From Flammeovirga sp. SJP92 (lineage in GTDB: Bacteria > Bacteroidota > Bacteroidia > Cytophagales > Flammeovirgaceae), in assembly GCF_001583495.1 (NCBI RefSeq), contig NZ_LQAQ01000112.1, positions 154,263 to 218,262 of the forward strand: a stretch of DNA of 64,000 bases, read 5' to 3'. Shown one piece after another: positions 8,509 through 17,509 of this stretch (within the stretch, counting starts at the first letter, position 1; each line of letters opens with the position of its first letter). Below the pieces are notes generated by a model. It was not told the origin of the DNA and ran no database searches. It was given only the letters and a program-made list of their open reading frames with translations. The position numbers were made by a program, and so were the translations under genes.

Positions 8509-9453
8509 ATGGCTAATCAATTTGGTAGAAAAGGATGGACTCCTGAAAGAATCGGTAACTTAGAAGGGAAGACGTATTTGATCACTGGAGGCAATGGAGG
8601 TGCAGGTTTCGAAGCTACAAAAATTCTTCTGAGAAAAGGTGCTGAAGTAGTCATGCTCAACAGAAGTGCGGCAAAATCAGAAAAGGCTATTGAAGACCTG
8701 AAAGTACTATTTGGTGCTGATGCAAAGATTTCCTACATAGAAATGGATTTAGCAAACCTTGCTTCTGTGAGAAAAGCAGCGGAAAAAGTAAATCAAACTG
8801 TTCCTAAAATTGATGTACTGATTTGTAATGCCGCTGTTGCTCAAGTGGCTAAACAAGAATTTACAGTAGATGGTTTTGAAAGTCAGCTAGGTACCAATCA
8901 CTATGGACATTTTCTATTGAATAATTTATTGTTTGATAAGATAGAACAATCCAACGGTAGAATTGTGGTTGTGGCAAGTGAGGGGTATAAAATGGGGATC
9001 AAAACCATTCAGTTTGATGATATGAACTGGGATAAAAACTATGAAGCAAATGCTGTATACTCCCAAAGCAAGCTTGCACAAATGATGTTTGCTTATGAAT
9101 TGCAAGATCATATCAAAAAGAGCAATAAGAATGTGAGTGTTTTCGTTTGTCACCCTGGAGCTTCTAAAACTTCATTGATTAAAAAAGATGCTCCTTTAGT
9201 GACCAGAATTACATGGGCTATTTTGGCTGCTTCACCTTTGGTACAGTCTGCCGAAAAAGGTTCTTATCCTGAATTAATGTGTGCCACTGAAGAAGGATTA
9301 AAACAAAAAGCGTTTTATGGCCCAACAGGAATGAATTATTGGACTGGGCCAGTAGGTGAATGTAAATTGGAGCCTCATGCATTGAATAAAGATGTGATGA
9401 GCAGATTATGGACTTTGTCTGAAAAGGAAACAGATTGTCAGTGGAATTTCTAG
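8509..9453 (+). CDS. Short-chain dehydrogenase/reductase (SDR), retinol dehydrogenase-like
   Basis: This 314-residue NAD(P)-dependent oxidoreductase shows the classical SDR signatures: a glycine-rich cofactor motif TGGNGGAG at 26-33, NAA at 107-109, catalytic S157, and Y184-xxx-K188 (YSQSK). HPGASKTSL at ~215-223 matches the PG motif. It is slightly longer than typical 250-residue classical SDRs and resembles the retinol dehydrogenase/protochlorophyllide reductase-like branch. The substrate is not predictable. It is followed after 103 bp by a membrane protein and an AraC regulator, probably one transcription unit. The inverted repeat at 8465-8480 may regulate it. Confidence 0.92.
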   Translation: MANQFGRKGWTPERIGNLEGKTYLITGGNGGAGFEATKILLRKGAEVVMLNRSAAKSEKAIEDLKVLFGADAKISYIEMDLANLASVRKAAEKVNQTVPKIDVLICNAAVAQVAKQEFTVDGFESQLGTNHYGHFLLNNLLFDKIEQSNGRIVVVASEGYKMGIKTIQFDDMNWDKNYEANAVYSQSKLAQMMFAYELQDHIKKSNKNVSVFVCHPGASKTSLIKKDAPLVTRITWAILAASPLVQSAEKGSYPELMCATEEGLKQKAFYGPTGMNYWTGPVGECKLEPHALNKDVMSRLWTLSEKETDCQWNF

Positions 9454-9556
9454 GCATACTACATTGAAACTCTATATGCGTCACTTTAGACACATCATGT
9501 GAAAGTCAATGAAAATTGAATTCAAAGAATAATCATTACAAAATCAATATAAAACT

Positions 9557-10063
9557 ATGGATATTTTAAAAGCAGCAACAGATTGGGGAAGAGCAGAGGC
9601 ATTTTCGATCTCATTTTTCATTCTCTTCGGAATTCTATTTATCATTACAGGCTTAGGTTTCTGGCAATTGGGTAAAACTGAATTTGCAAGAGGATTCATC
9701 TACCCTATTTCCATCGCTGGTATTTTTATGCTGGTATCAGGACTTGGTTTATTCTTCTCTAATAAATCAAGAGTTGCTAGTTTTGAGTCTGCTTATACCG
9801 AAGATGCTAGTGCTTTTGTTATATCGGAGATAGAACGTGTGGATAAAACAATTGCCACTTATCAAACTGCTGCTTTTAAAGTTTTCCCTGCCATTGCAAT
9901 ATTAGGTGCTTTATTGATTATGTTTATGCAAAAACCGGTTTGGCAAGCTACTGGTGTAGCAATCGTGGCCACCATGATGGTCTTTACCGTCATTGACAGT
10001 AATGCAAAAGCAAGGTTGGAAAATTATAAAGTTGAGCTAGACGCTTTTACTTCTAATCAATAG
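9557..10063 (+). CDS. Four-helix integral membrane protein of unknown function
   Basis: This 168-residue protein has four predicted membrane helices at about 17-37, 47-68, 108-124 and 129-147, with a polar ~40-residue loop in the middle (acidic, SRVASFESAYTEDAS). I recognise no catalytic motif. It sits between an SDR and an AraC-type regulator; the regulator starts only 4 bp after this stop, so the two are co-transcribed and probably translationally coupled. The context suggests part of a small regulated detoxification unit, which is inference. Confidence 0.8.
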   Translation: MDILKAATDWGRAEAFSISFFILFGILFIITGLGFWQLGKTEFARGFIYPISIAGIFMLVSGLGLFFSNKSRVASFESAYTEDASAFVISEIERVDKTIATYQTAAFKVFPAIAILGALLIMFMQKPVWQATGVAIVATMMVFTVIDSNAKARLENYKVELDAFTSNQ

Positions 10064-10067
10064 TAAA

Positions 10068-10991
10068 ATGAATAATATCGTTTTTAATAATATCACAGAA
10101 TTCAACAAGGCTCAAAATTTACCTGCTCCAGAAAACCCTCTTTTTACGGTGGGATGCAAGATTTTGAGTGCTGAGGAAATTCAAAACTGTGTTTCATCTC
10201 AAACCGAAGTGAGTTATACCAATCGGTTTTATATTATTAGTTTGAAGAATATTGTATCAGGTGAATTAATTTATGGCAGAACAAAATATGATTGTGAAAC
10301 TGGAACCATGTTTTTCTCTTCTCCTGATCAAACGTATATTTTAGAAGATATTATTGTAAGTTCTGAATCGTGGTTTATAGCATTTCATGAAGATTTTATT
10401 GCTGGAACGGACATTCGAAAACGCATTAAAAATTACAATTTCTTTAATTATAATATCAATGAAGCGCTGCATCTTTCGCCAAAGGAAGAAAATACCATCA
10501 AAACTATTTTTAAGACGATTGAGACAGAGTATCAAAACAATCAAGATGAATTCAGTAAGGACATCATCCTTACCCACTTGGAAGCTTTATTACGCTATGC
10601 TGACCGTTTTTACAAACGTCAATTTTTAAACCGTAAAGACATCAACAAAGCACTTTTCACACGTTTTAAAGACATATTGGACCAATACTTCCAGAGTAAT
10701 CAACTGGAAGAGAATGGCATTCCAACTGCCGAGTGGATAGCAAGTCAACTGGGAGTAAGCCACCGCTATATGCGGGATACGATCAAAGCAGAAACAGGAA
10801 AAACGGCCGTGGACCAAATCAATTTATACCTTGTAGAAGAAGCAAAAAACCTGTTGCTTGGTCCTAATGTTTCCATTTCTGAAACAGCTTATAAACTTGG
10901 ATTTGAATATCCTCAATATTTCTCTCGATTATTTAAGAAAAAAACGGGGCTGAGCCCCAAAGAATACATTGAACATGCGAATCAAAATTAA
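10068..10991 (+). CDS. AraC-family transcriptional regulator
   Basis: This 307-residue regulator has an N-terminal ligand/dimerisation region without recognisable motifs and a C-terminal AraC DNA-binding domain at ~205-305. Both helix-turn-helices are visible: WIASQLGVSHRYMRDTIKAE and ISETAYKLGFEYPQYFSRLF, ending with the family signature KKKTGLSPKEYIE. The start codon lies 4 bp after the membrane protein stop, so it probably controls its own SDR-membrane protein operon. A 15-bp perfect palindrome follows the gene. Confidence 0.93.
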   Translation: MNNIVFNNITEFNKAQNLPAPENPLFTVGCKILSAEEIQNCVSSQTEVSYTNRFYIISLKNIVSGELIYGRTKYDCETGTMFFSSPDQTYILEDIIVSSESWFIAFHEDFIAGTDIRKRIKNYNFFNYNINEALHLSPKEENTIKTIFKTIETEYQNNQDEFSKDIILTHLEALLRYADRFYKRQFLNRKDINKALFTRFKDILDQYFQSNQLEENGIPTAEWIASQLGVSHRYMRDTIKAETGKTAVDQINLYLVEEAKNLLLGPNVSISETAYKLGFEYPQYFSRLFKKKTGLSPKEYIEHANQN

Positions 10992-11000
10992 TTTGTTTTC

Positions 11001-11036
11001 AGAATGCTATATTTACGGTGATAAATATAGCATTCT
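11001..11036. promoter_or_regulatory. Perfect 15-bp inverted repeat just before the acyltransferase start
   Basis: AGAATGCTATATTTA and its exact complement are separated by the 6-base loop CGGTGA. The repeat ends 6 bp before the acyltransferase ATG at 11043. No T-run follows on either strand, so it is not a standard terminator. It would place the ribosome-loading region in or next to a stable hairpin. It may be an operator or an RNA control element. Confidence 0.6.
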
Positions 11037-11042
11037 GACTTC

Positions 11043-12203
11043 ATGACAAAGTTTTTAACAGTAGAGATCAGTAAAAAAAGAATTTATGGACTAGATATCC
11101 TCAGAGCCATCGCCATTTTATTAGTGGTGATCAGTCACGGTAAATACTTGTTACCCAACCGAACTTTCTTTCTTCATGATATGATCGATTTTGATGGTGT
11201 ATCCATTTTCTTTGTACTCAGCGGGTTTCTGATTGGGGGAATATTAATTCAATTACTGGACCAGCATCAACCGACCAAAACACTCCTTATTGATTTCTGG
11301 ACCAGAAGGTGGTTAAGAACACTGCCCAATTATTTTTTGATCCTTTTTATACTGTGTGGCATTAATGTTTACTTTGGAAATAATCTGAATTTCTGGGTCC
11401 TCAAAGATTACATGTTATTTAGTCAAAACTTATTTTCAGAACACCCCAACTTTTTCCCTGAAGCGTGGAGTTTAAGTATTGAGGAATGGTTTTATTTGAT
11501 CACTCCCCTATGCCTTTATTTCTTGATACTTGTCTTCAAAATTAAACCCAAGCAAGCAATCATCACTTTAGCTTTTACTATTTTAACTGCGGTACTTTTC
11601 TTCCGTTTTTACCGATTCTCAATCCTCGAAGTCAATACATTTGACCACTGGGATTTGTTGTTTAGAAAACAAGTGGTTACAAGACTTGACAGTTTGATGT
11701 TCGGTGTAATTTGTGCCTACATACAATACTACTCCAAAAGCAATTGGTTGAAATACAAGAAACAGTTACTCCTTATTGGCATTGCAATTTTTGTGATCAT
11801 TAAAAGCTTATACCTCGCTCAAATTATCACAATTACTGGAGCCTATAATTGCGTATTTTCATTTTCAGTCATCTCCTTAGCTACGGCGTTTCTTCTTCCT
11901 TACTTCAGTGATTTAAAATCAGGCGAAGGCATCATTTACAAAGGAGTTTCATTTATCAGTCTCATCTCCTATTCCATGTATTTATTGAACTTGTCAGTAG
12001 TGCAATTAAGTTTTATCAATGTCATTCCTTGGAGAAACTATATTGAAAGTAGTTACATTTTTGTGCCTCTAAAGTATGGGTTGTATTGGGGTTTAACCGT
12101 ATTAGGATCAGTGCTGATTTACAAATTCTACGAACTTCCAATTATCAAATGGAGGGATAAAATCAAGATAAACAAAGAGAAAGTTACTACAAAAACAGTT
12201 TGA
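11043..12203 (+). CDS. Membrane acyltransferase, acyltransferase-3 family (OafA/YrhL-like)
   Basis: This 386-residue, ~10-helix membrane protein matches acyltransferase family 3, which transfers acetyl or other acyl groups to cell-surface sugars. Family marks include the catalytic-type histidine H32 in the first helix (VVISHGKYL), FDGVSIFFVLSGFLIGG in the second, the RRWLRTLPNYF segment, and SLSIEEWFYLITP. The length equals stand-alone O-acetyltransferases without the periplasmic SGNH domain. No polysaccharide cluster adjoins it, so its acceptor is unknown. Confidence 0.93.
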   Translation: MTKFLTVEISKKRIYGLDILRAIAILLVVISHGKYLLPNRTFFLHDMIDFDGVSIFFVLSGFLIGGILIQLLDQHQPTKTLLIDFWTRRWLRTLPNYFLILFILCGINVYFGNNLNFWVLKDYMLFSQNLFSEHPNFFPEAWSLSIEEWFYLITPLCLYFLILVFKIKPKQAIITLAFTILTAVLFFRFYRFSILEVNTFDHWDLLFRKQVVTRLDSLMFGVICAYIQYYSKSNWLKYKKQLLLIGIAIFVIIKSLYLAQIITITGAYNCVFSFSVISLATAFLLPYFSDLKSGEGIIYKGVSFISLISYSMYLLNLSVVQLSFINVIPWRNYIESSYIFVPLKYGLYWGLTVLGSVLIYKFYELPIIKWRDKIKINKEKVTTKTV

Positions 12204-12364
12204 CATTTTCCTTTTCAAAACCAACAATAGCTTTTTACATTTACTCGAAAATATTTTAAAGAAGGCGATAATCATTACGTTTCAATCCTCTTCAAGTGAA
12301 TAAAAGATTTTTTATCAGATCTTTGGGATACTAAACTTTTAATCAAAACTTCTCAATCTATACT

Positions 12365-12997
12365 ATGTTTGGCATTGTCAACTTTGAAACTTTCTTACTC
12401 GCAGGAATTATTTTGAATATTACTCCAGGTTCCGATACCATGTATATTCTCAGCAGGAGTATTTCACAAGGTAAAAAAGCGGGAATTCTTTCGGCTTTAG
12501 GGATTGCTTCCGGTGCTTTAGTTCATATCTTATTTGCCACATTAGGACTCTCTGTTCTACTTGCAAAATCCGCCATGGCATTTACTGTTTTAAAATATGC
12601 AGGAGCTCTTTATTTGACATTTTTAGGGATAAAAACAATCCTTCCCAAAAAAGAAGAGGAGTTCTCAATCAAGGAAGAACTTCAAGAGGCTAACTATAAA
12701 AAAATCTACTTATCAGGAATTTTGACTAATGTTTTAAATCCTAAGGTGGCATTGTTTTTCCTCGCTTTCCTTCCTCAATTTATTCAAGAAGATCATGTCA
12801 CTGATTCCATTCCTTTTTTGATACTCGGTTTCACTTTCCTCACAACAGGAACCATTTGGTGTTTAATACTAGCATTATTCGCTTCTAAATTATCCCATAA
12901 AATCCGACAAAATTATAGACTACAGAAACGATTGGATAAATTAAGAGGAGGTATTTTTATTGCAATGGGAGTAAAACTTGCACTTGCTAGAAGGTAA
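12365..12997 (+). CDS. LysE-family amino-acid exporter
   Basis: This 210-residue protein has about six membrane helices and the LysE/RhtB hallmarks: the early proline-glycine motif ITPGSDTMYILSRS, a GxxxG-rich second helix (GIASGALVHILFATLG), KYAGALYLTFLG, and the conserved NPKVALFFLAFLPQF. Such proteins export amino acids or homoserine lactones using the proton gradient. It appears to be transcribed alone. A second family member of the same length lies at 22230-22862 but has SPGPNM instead of TPGSDT, so the two may differ in substrate. Confidence 0.93.
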   Translation: MFGIVNFETFLLAGIILNITPGSDTMYILSRSISQGKKAGILSALGIASGALVHILFATLGLSVLLAKSAMAFTVLKYAGALYLTFLGIKTILPKKEEEFSIKEELQEANYKKIYLSGILTNVLNPKVALFFLAFLPQFIQEDHVTDSIPFLILGFTFLTTGTIWCLILALFASKLSHKIRQNYRLQKRLDKLRGGIFIAMGVKLALARR

Positions 12998-13024
12998 AAA
13001 AGTCCACTTCATTAACTCTATTTT

Positions 13025-13117
13025 CTTCTCTTTTTCAGAAAAAAAAGAAGAAAGATTGAAAACAGAAAATAGAAAAATTGCAATTGATAGTTGATGCAAG
13101 TTTAGTTTATAATGTTA
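13025..13117. repeat. Possible degenerate tail of the MITE-like repeat
   Basis: TTTTTCA followed by A-rich sequence, GAAGAA and a terminal TAGTTTATAATGTTA (13103-13117) resemble in order the right end of copy A, which finishes TAGTTTACAATGTA. The match is weak and the region is simple in composition, so chance is possible. Confidence 0.25.
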
Positions 13118-13174
13118 TTAATATTTTGCTCTATTAAGCGAATAAATTGACAAGTTAGACTTACAAATTAAACG

Positions 13175-13429
13175 ATGGATAATATATTTGAATACTACTT
13201 AGTAGACTGGCTTGGTATATCCCTTAGCCTTTTGGCGGTATACATGTTAGGCAACAAAAATCAATGGGGGTTTATCATCTTTGCATTGTCTAATATTGTT
13301 TGGGTTTACTTAGGCTTATTTCCCATGAACAGTTTAGGTACGGCCATCGGCAATGCCATTTTTTTTATCATTAATATCAGAGGTTTTATTAACTGGTATA
13401 AACAGCAACCTGAAACTCAAAGCAAGTAA
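13175..13429 (+). CDS. Small PnuC-like membrane protein
   Basis: This 84-residue protein has three likely membrane helices (about 11-26, 29-49 and 54-72). The pattern WLGISLSLLAVYMLGNKNQW, then W-Y-L-G, then N-A-I-F-F-I-I-N-I-R-G-F-I-N-W resembles half of a PnuC-type nicotinamide riboside/vitamin transporter. Full PnuC proteins are ~200 residues, so this is a half-size relative or an unrelated small membrane protein. The next gene begins 6 bp downstream, so the two form an operon. Confidence 0.7.
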   Translation: MDNIFEYYLVDWLGISLSLLAVYMLGNKNQWGFIIFALSNIVWVYLGLFPMNSLGTAIGNAIFFIINIRGFINWYKQQPETQSK

Positions 13430-13435
13430 TTTTAT

Positions 13436-14242
13436 ATGATATTCGAAGAATGCACCATATCAGACTTAGAAGCAATTGGAGCACTTCAACCTGAGGGATG
13501 GCCTGACATTATTCCAAAATTTGAGGAGTACATAGATCAGGAATTTTCTTTTCCTATCAAGGTCAGTATTGATAACGAAATTGTGGGAATAGGTTGTGCC
13601 ATTGTATTTAAAAAAACAGGTTGGTTGGCTCATATCATTGTAGATTCAGAGCAACGTAACAAAGGAATTGGGCTTGCAATTGTAAACTATTTACTTGAGC
13701 TTCATAAAGCAAATGGAGTTGAATCAAGTTTATTAATAGCCACTGATCTCGGTGCTCATGTTTACAAAAAAGTGGGTTTTAAAACAGTATCAAATTATCT
13801 TTTTCTAAAAAGAGAAAGTGGTATTATGAAGGTAAATCTAGAATCCAAAAAACTGATTCCTTATCAGGAAGAACATTACCCGGAAATTCTAAAACTTGAT
13901 TATAAAATCACAGGTGAACATAGGCGACCACTTTTAATGAAGAGCTTAAAAGATGCCGTTATTTTCAAAGAAAAGGATCTTATACAAGGAGCCTTTCTGC
14001 CCAATTTAGGTGAAGGTCTTATCATAGCTACCACTCCAGAAGCTGGAATTGAATTGATGAAATTAAAGTACTCGACTGTGGATAAAGCTGTGATTCCAGA
14101 AGAAAACAAGATAGGTTTAGAGTTTCTATTAAAAAATAGTTTTCAGCTTTCACCCTCAAAAGGACAACGGATGCTTCTTGGAAATGAAGTGGCATGGAAA
14201 GCTGATGGTTATTTTGGTAGAATCGGCGGGAATTTTGGTTGA
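13436..14242 (+). CDS. GNAT-family N-acetyltransferase with C-terminal extension
   Basis: This 268-residue protein has an N-terminal GNAT fold (residues ~1-130). The acetyl-CoA binding loop is visible as VDSEQRNKGIGLAIVNYLLE, followed by the motif B region KKVGFK. The remaining ~135 residues form a second domain that looks like a degenerate acetyltransferase half, a layout seen in many two-domain GNAT proteins. The acceptor is unknown. It is co-transcribed with the preceding small membrane protein (6-bp gap). Confidence 0.88.
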   Translation: MIFEECTISDLEAIGALQPEGWPDIIPKFEEYIDQEFSFPIKVSIDNEIVGIGCAIVFKKTGWLAHIIVDSEQRNKGIGLAIVNYLLELHKANGVESSLLIATDLGAHVYKKVGFKTVSNYLFLKRESGIMKVNLESKKLIPYQEEHYPEILKLDYKITGEHRRPLLMKSLKDAVIFKEKDLIQGAFLPNLGEGLIIATTPEAGIELMKLKYSTVDKAVIPEENKIGLEFLLKNSFQLSPSKGQRMLLGNEVAWKADGYFGRIGGNFG

Positions 14243-14297
14243 TCACCAAAGGAATAATTTTAAAATGAAAAGCTAGTTTATAATTAATATCTATACT

Positions 14298-15131
14298 ATG
14301 AGCATTCTATTGAATTTGACGTTTCTTTATTTATCATTCATTGGCTTCGAGGTTAATCTTTTAGTGCAGAATGATGAAAAATTACCTTTTGAAACTAAAG
14401 AAGTAATTATTGACTGGGGTGGTGTCAAAAAAGCAAAAGCATTACTCTTAGAACAGATTAATGCTAATCCGACAAAATGCGATACCTATATCTATCAATT
14501 TTTTGAAGAATATTCTGTCATAGAAAATAAGGTCAATGAACAATTATTTGCATTGTCAAACTATGATTCTCTGAATACTTTAGCCTATGCACCTAATGAT
14601 ACTATTTATGAAGTGGCTATAAACTTTGAAATACAAGCAGAAGACAATGGGTTTACAGTGGCAATGTCTGAAGGGATGATTTTCCTTTCCAAAAATACTT
14701 CTTTCATAAAAAAGAATTTACTCGACAAGATTGACTCTACCTCAATTGAATTTATCAATCTTTATTGTGATGAATTGGATAAGGTTTGCTGTGAAGATGC
14801 ATCAATAATTATTGATGAGAAAGAGCTTGTAGAAAGAGCCTATCGATGGGGTGAAATGTCTAAAAAATCGGAAGAATTAAAATATGCAGAAATTAGTGAA
14901 GATACATTTAAGCATTATCTATACCTTATTTTTGAAGGACAAGATAACAGTCCTTCTTTTGAATTTACCACACATAGTTTTAACCCAAAACTTATTCATC
15001 AAATGACAAAAGTAACCCAAAAGCATCCTGATTCAAGGGCTTCTGCCTATTTCAAAACGTTTCTTGATCTACTAGCAAAATCTGAATACAAGAAAAGTGA
15101 AGAAATTAAACAATATATCCACAGTTTATAA
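14298..15131 (+). CDS. Hypothetical protein, possibly exported
   Basis: This 277-residue protein is not recognised. The first ~20 residues (SILLNLTFLYLSFIGFEVNL) are hydrophobic and could be an uncleaved signal or short anchor. The rest is acidic and largely helical, with two cysteine-containing stretches (NLYCDELDKVCCED). It lies 55 bp after the acetyltransferase, so co-transcription is possible. No enzymatic motif is visible. Confidence 0.75.
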   Translation: MSILLNLTFLYLSFIGFEVNLLVQNDEKLPFETKEVIIDWGGVKKAKALLLEQINANPTKCDTYIYQFFEEYSVIENKVNEQLFALSNYDSLNTLAYAPNDTIYEVAINFEIQAEDNGFTVAMSEGMIFLSKNTSFIKKNLLDKIDSTSIEFINLYCDELDKVCCEDASIIIDEKELVERAYRWGEMSKKSEELKYAEISEDTFKHYLYLIFEGQDNSPSFEFTTHSFNPKLIHQMTKVTQKHPDSRASAYFKTFLDLLAKSEYKKSEEIKQYIHSL

Positions 15132-15290
15132 CTGCATTCTTTATTCCGCAATACCAATTAAAATTTCTTTCTTAACAGAATAATTCAGATCTTTAGTGCA
15201 GTAAACTATTTTAAATAAATCAATGCTGAAATTAGCCTCATTAATGTTAGTGAGGGCTATTGGCAATTAATGATTACAAATCAAACAAAC

Positions 15291-15785
15291 ATGAAGATTT
15301 CTAAAGCTTTCTTTATTTTACTATTCGTAAGTACAAACTTGTGGGCACAAAATGTTGAGATTCCATCCAATGTCAAATTTGAAAGTGCTGATGATTACAA
15401 AAAAACAGAACAACTGGTACTAGAAGCCACAGACTGGCTTTTGAAAACGCCAATTTCAGAAGAAGCTAAAAAGCGAAATGAGGTCAATGATTTCTTAATG
15501 AAATGGATGGGTGGAAGTCCGTCGGTTTCTATTAATTTAGTTCCGGGGATTGTTCCTTTTGATTCTCCAGATTGTCTAATGTCATTTATGAGTGGTTGGG
15601 TCAAATACAGTCTGCAAAATAACTACTCAAAAGACAATGTAGAATGTGCAGTAGCTGGTGCTCAGAATAGCATTGAGTTTTATATAAAAAATAAAGCACA
15701 GCTTGGAAAAAATTCTGATATGGAAAAACTCGTCAAACAGGATAAAAAAGGAAAGCTCAAAAGTTATATTGAGCAAAAATTTTAA
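15291..15785 (+). CDS. Exported hypothetical protein
   Basis: I choose the ATG at 15291 because it begins a normal signal peptide (KISKAFFILLFVSTNLWAQ); an in-frame ATG 21 bases upstream would bury it. The 164-residue product has no motif I recognise. The central part WMGGSPSVSINLVPGIVPF and the paired cysteines (PDCLMSF and NVECAVAG) look like a small secreted helical domain. It has its own terminator, so it is probably monocistronic. Confidence 0.8.
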   Translation: MKISKAFFILLFVSTNLWAQNVEIPSNVKFESADDYKKTEQLVLEATDWLLKTPISEEAKKRNEVNDFLMKWMGGSPSVSINLVPGIVPFDSPDCLMSFMSGWVKYSLQNNYSKDNVECAVAGAQNSIEFYIKNKAQLGKNSDMEKLVKQDKKGKLKSYIEQKF

Positions 15786-15792
15786 TCAAGGA

Positions 15793-15832
15793 CAACTCTA
15801 CTCATGAATTCAAAATGGGTAGAGTTTTTTTT
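15793..15832 (+). terminator. Rho-independent terminator
   Basis: AACTCTACTCAT pairs with ATGGGTAGAGTT and is followed by eight T residues, directly after the hypothetical secreted protein. Confidence 0.85.
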
Positions 15833-15984
15833 ATCTTCACTATTTCTTTAAAAATTCTAAAATCTTTACTCCATTTAAAACACTTCACTTACTTCTTAGT
15901 AGGTAAGGAAATATTGTATTAAATGATTTACTTTGCTCTTAAACAGAAAAGAGCTTAACAAGCAACCAAAACTTAAAACATCTT

Positions 15985-16638
15985 ATGACAAACTGGTATG
16001 AAGCAATCAGTGAAAAAACTGATTACATTTTACAAGAAATATATAAACATCCTTTCATCAAAGATTTAATGGAAGGTACGCTTTCGAAGGAAGTATTCAA
16101 CTTTTATATCAATCAAGATTCTATCTATTTAGCGGAATACAAAAAGATCTTGGCGGAAGTGGGGATAAGATGCGAAGACGATCAAGATACTCAGTTTTTC
16201 TTAGGATCAGCCACGGGTATTATTCATGTTGAAGATGCTTTGCATGAGAATTTCTTAACTGGTGAAGAAAGAACAACTCAAGCCTCTCCTACTTGCGAAT
16301 TGTACATCAGTTATTTATCGAGAATTGTACATACAAAATCATTAGAAGAAGGTCTTGCTGCAGTATTGCCTTGTTTTACAATTTATAAAGAAGTGGGGGA
16401 TTATATTCTTGCCAACCAAAGCAACAAAGGCGACAACCCTTATCAAGATTGGATCAATACCTATGGTGGTGAAGCGTTTGCTAACTCTGTAAAAAAGGCG
16501 GTGGATATTACCAATAAATTGGCAAGTGAAGCTTCTCCTGAAAGAATTGAAAAAATGAATGAAGCCTTCGAAAAAGCATCGAAATTGGAATGGATGTTTT
16601 GGGACAGTGCATACAACAAAGAAGCATGGAAAGTATAA
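15985..16638 (+). CDS. tenA: Thiaminase II / aminopyrimidine aminohydrolase TenA
   Basis: This 217-residue helical protein salvages the pyrimidine of degraded thiamin by hydrolysing aminopyrimidine. TenA landmarks are in place: D45 (NQDSIYLAEY), catalytic cysteine C130 (AAVLPCFTIYKEVG), and E202 in the C-terminal helix (KLEWMFWDSAYN). The length matches the family. The downstream thiD starts inside the last codons, so the two are coupled: TenA makes hydroxymethylpyrimidine and ThiD phosphorylates it. No TPP riboswitch is visible in the ~150-base leader. Confidence 0.95.
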   Translation: MTNWYEAISEKTDYILQEIYKHPFIKDLMEGTLSKEVFNFYINQDSIYLAEYKKILAEVGIRCEDDQDTQFFLGSATGIIHVEDALHENFLTGEERTTQASPTCELYISYLSRIVHTKSLEEGLAAVLPCFTIYKEVGDYILANQSNKGDNPYQDWINTYGGEAFANSVKKAVDITNKLASEASPERIEKMNEAFEKASKLEWMFWDSAYNKEAWKV

Positions 16639-17432
16639 AAACAACTTATAAAAGTGTATTGACTATTGCTGGAAGTGATTCTGGCGGTTGCGCAGGTATT
16701 CAAGCCGATATCAAAAGTATTTCGGCTTGCGGTGCTTATGCGGCAAGCGTAATTACGGCAACTACGGCTCAAAATACACAAGGAGTGACAGATATTCACG
16801 CTCTTCCAGTTGCCCATCTTGAAAAGCAACTAGAAGCAGTGTTTAGTGATATCGATTTTAGTGCGATTAAAATCGGTATGCTTCATTCTTGTGAGGTGAT
16901 TGAAACAATTGCCTCAAAGATTTCGGAGTATAACGCCAAAAACATTGTACTCGATCCGGTGATGGTAGCCACTTCTGGTGATGTTTTGATTACAGAAGAT
17001 GCTATTGAGTGTTTGAAGAAATTATTTCCTCAAGTCGCTATCATTACACCAAACCATAAAGAAGCGGAACTGTTAATTGGCCATGCTATTGATCAGGAAA
17101 ATGTTGAAGCGACTGCTAAAGAAATCGGATCACAATTCAAAACTTCAGTGTTACTGAAAGGTGGTCACTTTGGTACTGCTGAAATGCATGATGTGCTTTA
17201 TGAATTTCCGACAAGCAAAACTACCGTTATTAAAAACCCAAGAGTAGATACAACAAATACGCATGGCACAGGCTGTAGTTTATCGTCTAGTATTGCTACA
17301 TTTTTAGGTAAAGGTAATGATCTGGAAAATGCGGTGAAGAAAGGTTGCAGTTATGTCAACAATGCCATTACTGAGGGGAAAGATAAGGTTTTAGGAAAAG
17401 GAAATGGTCCGATTAATCATTTTGGGCTTTAA
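16626..17432 (+). CDS. thiD: Hydroxymethylpyrimidine/phosphomethylpyrimidine kinase ThiD
   Basis: This 268-residue ribokinase-fold enzyme phosphorylates HMP and HMP-P in thiamin synthesis and salvage. It has the N-terminal AGSDSGGCAGIQADIK motif at 15-30, DPVMVATSGD, LLKGGHFG, and the anion-hole/catalytic-base block HGTGCS with C217. I choose ATG 16626, which overlaps the tenA end by 13 bases, over an upstream in-frame codon at 16590 that would extend 12 residues into tenA without family support. The tenA-thiD pair and the shared terminator indicate a salvage operon. Confidence 0.95.
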   Translation: MESIKTTYKSVLTIAGSDSGGCAGIQADIKSISACGAYAASVITATTAQNTQGVTDIHALPVAHLEKQLEAVFSDIDFSAIKIGMLHSCEVIETIASKISEYNAKNIVLDPVMVATSGDVLITEDAIECLKKLFPQVAIITPNHKEAELLIGHAIDQENVEATAKEIGSQFKTSVLLKGGHFGTAEMHDVLYEFPTSKTTVIKNPRVDTTNTHGTGCSLSSSIATFLGKGNDLENAVKKGCSYVNNAITEGKDKVLGKGNGPINHFGL

Positions 17433-17447
17433 ACTATTTCACCTCAA

Positions 17448-17497
17448 ACAACCACTCCCTCCTTCGATAATAATTTGAAGATGGGAGTGGTTTCTTT
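17448..17497 (+). terminator. Terminator of the tenA-thiD operon
   Basis: AACCACTCCC pairs with GGGAGTGGTT across a ~24-base loop, followed by TTCTTTT. It lies between thiD and the convergent bestrophin gene and could act on both. Confidence 0.7.
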
Positions 17498-17509
17498 TAA
17501 AGAGATACT

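Noticed and set aside
15840..15984. Possible TPP riboswitch before tenA-thiD
   Set aside because: The conserved CUGAGA and the partner ACCUGA-type segments are absent, so no thi-box is claimed.
16461..16829. Antisense frame across the tenA-thiD junction
   Set aside because: Both strands cannot be coding here, and tenA and thiD have full catalytic motifs.
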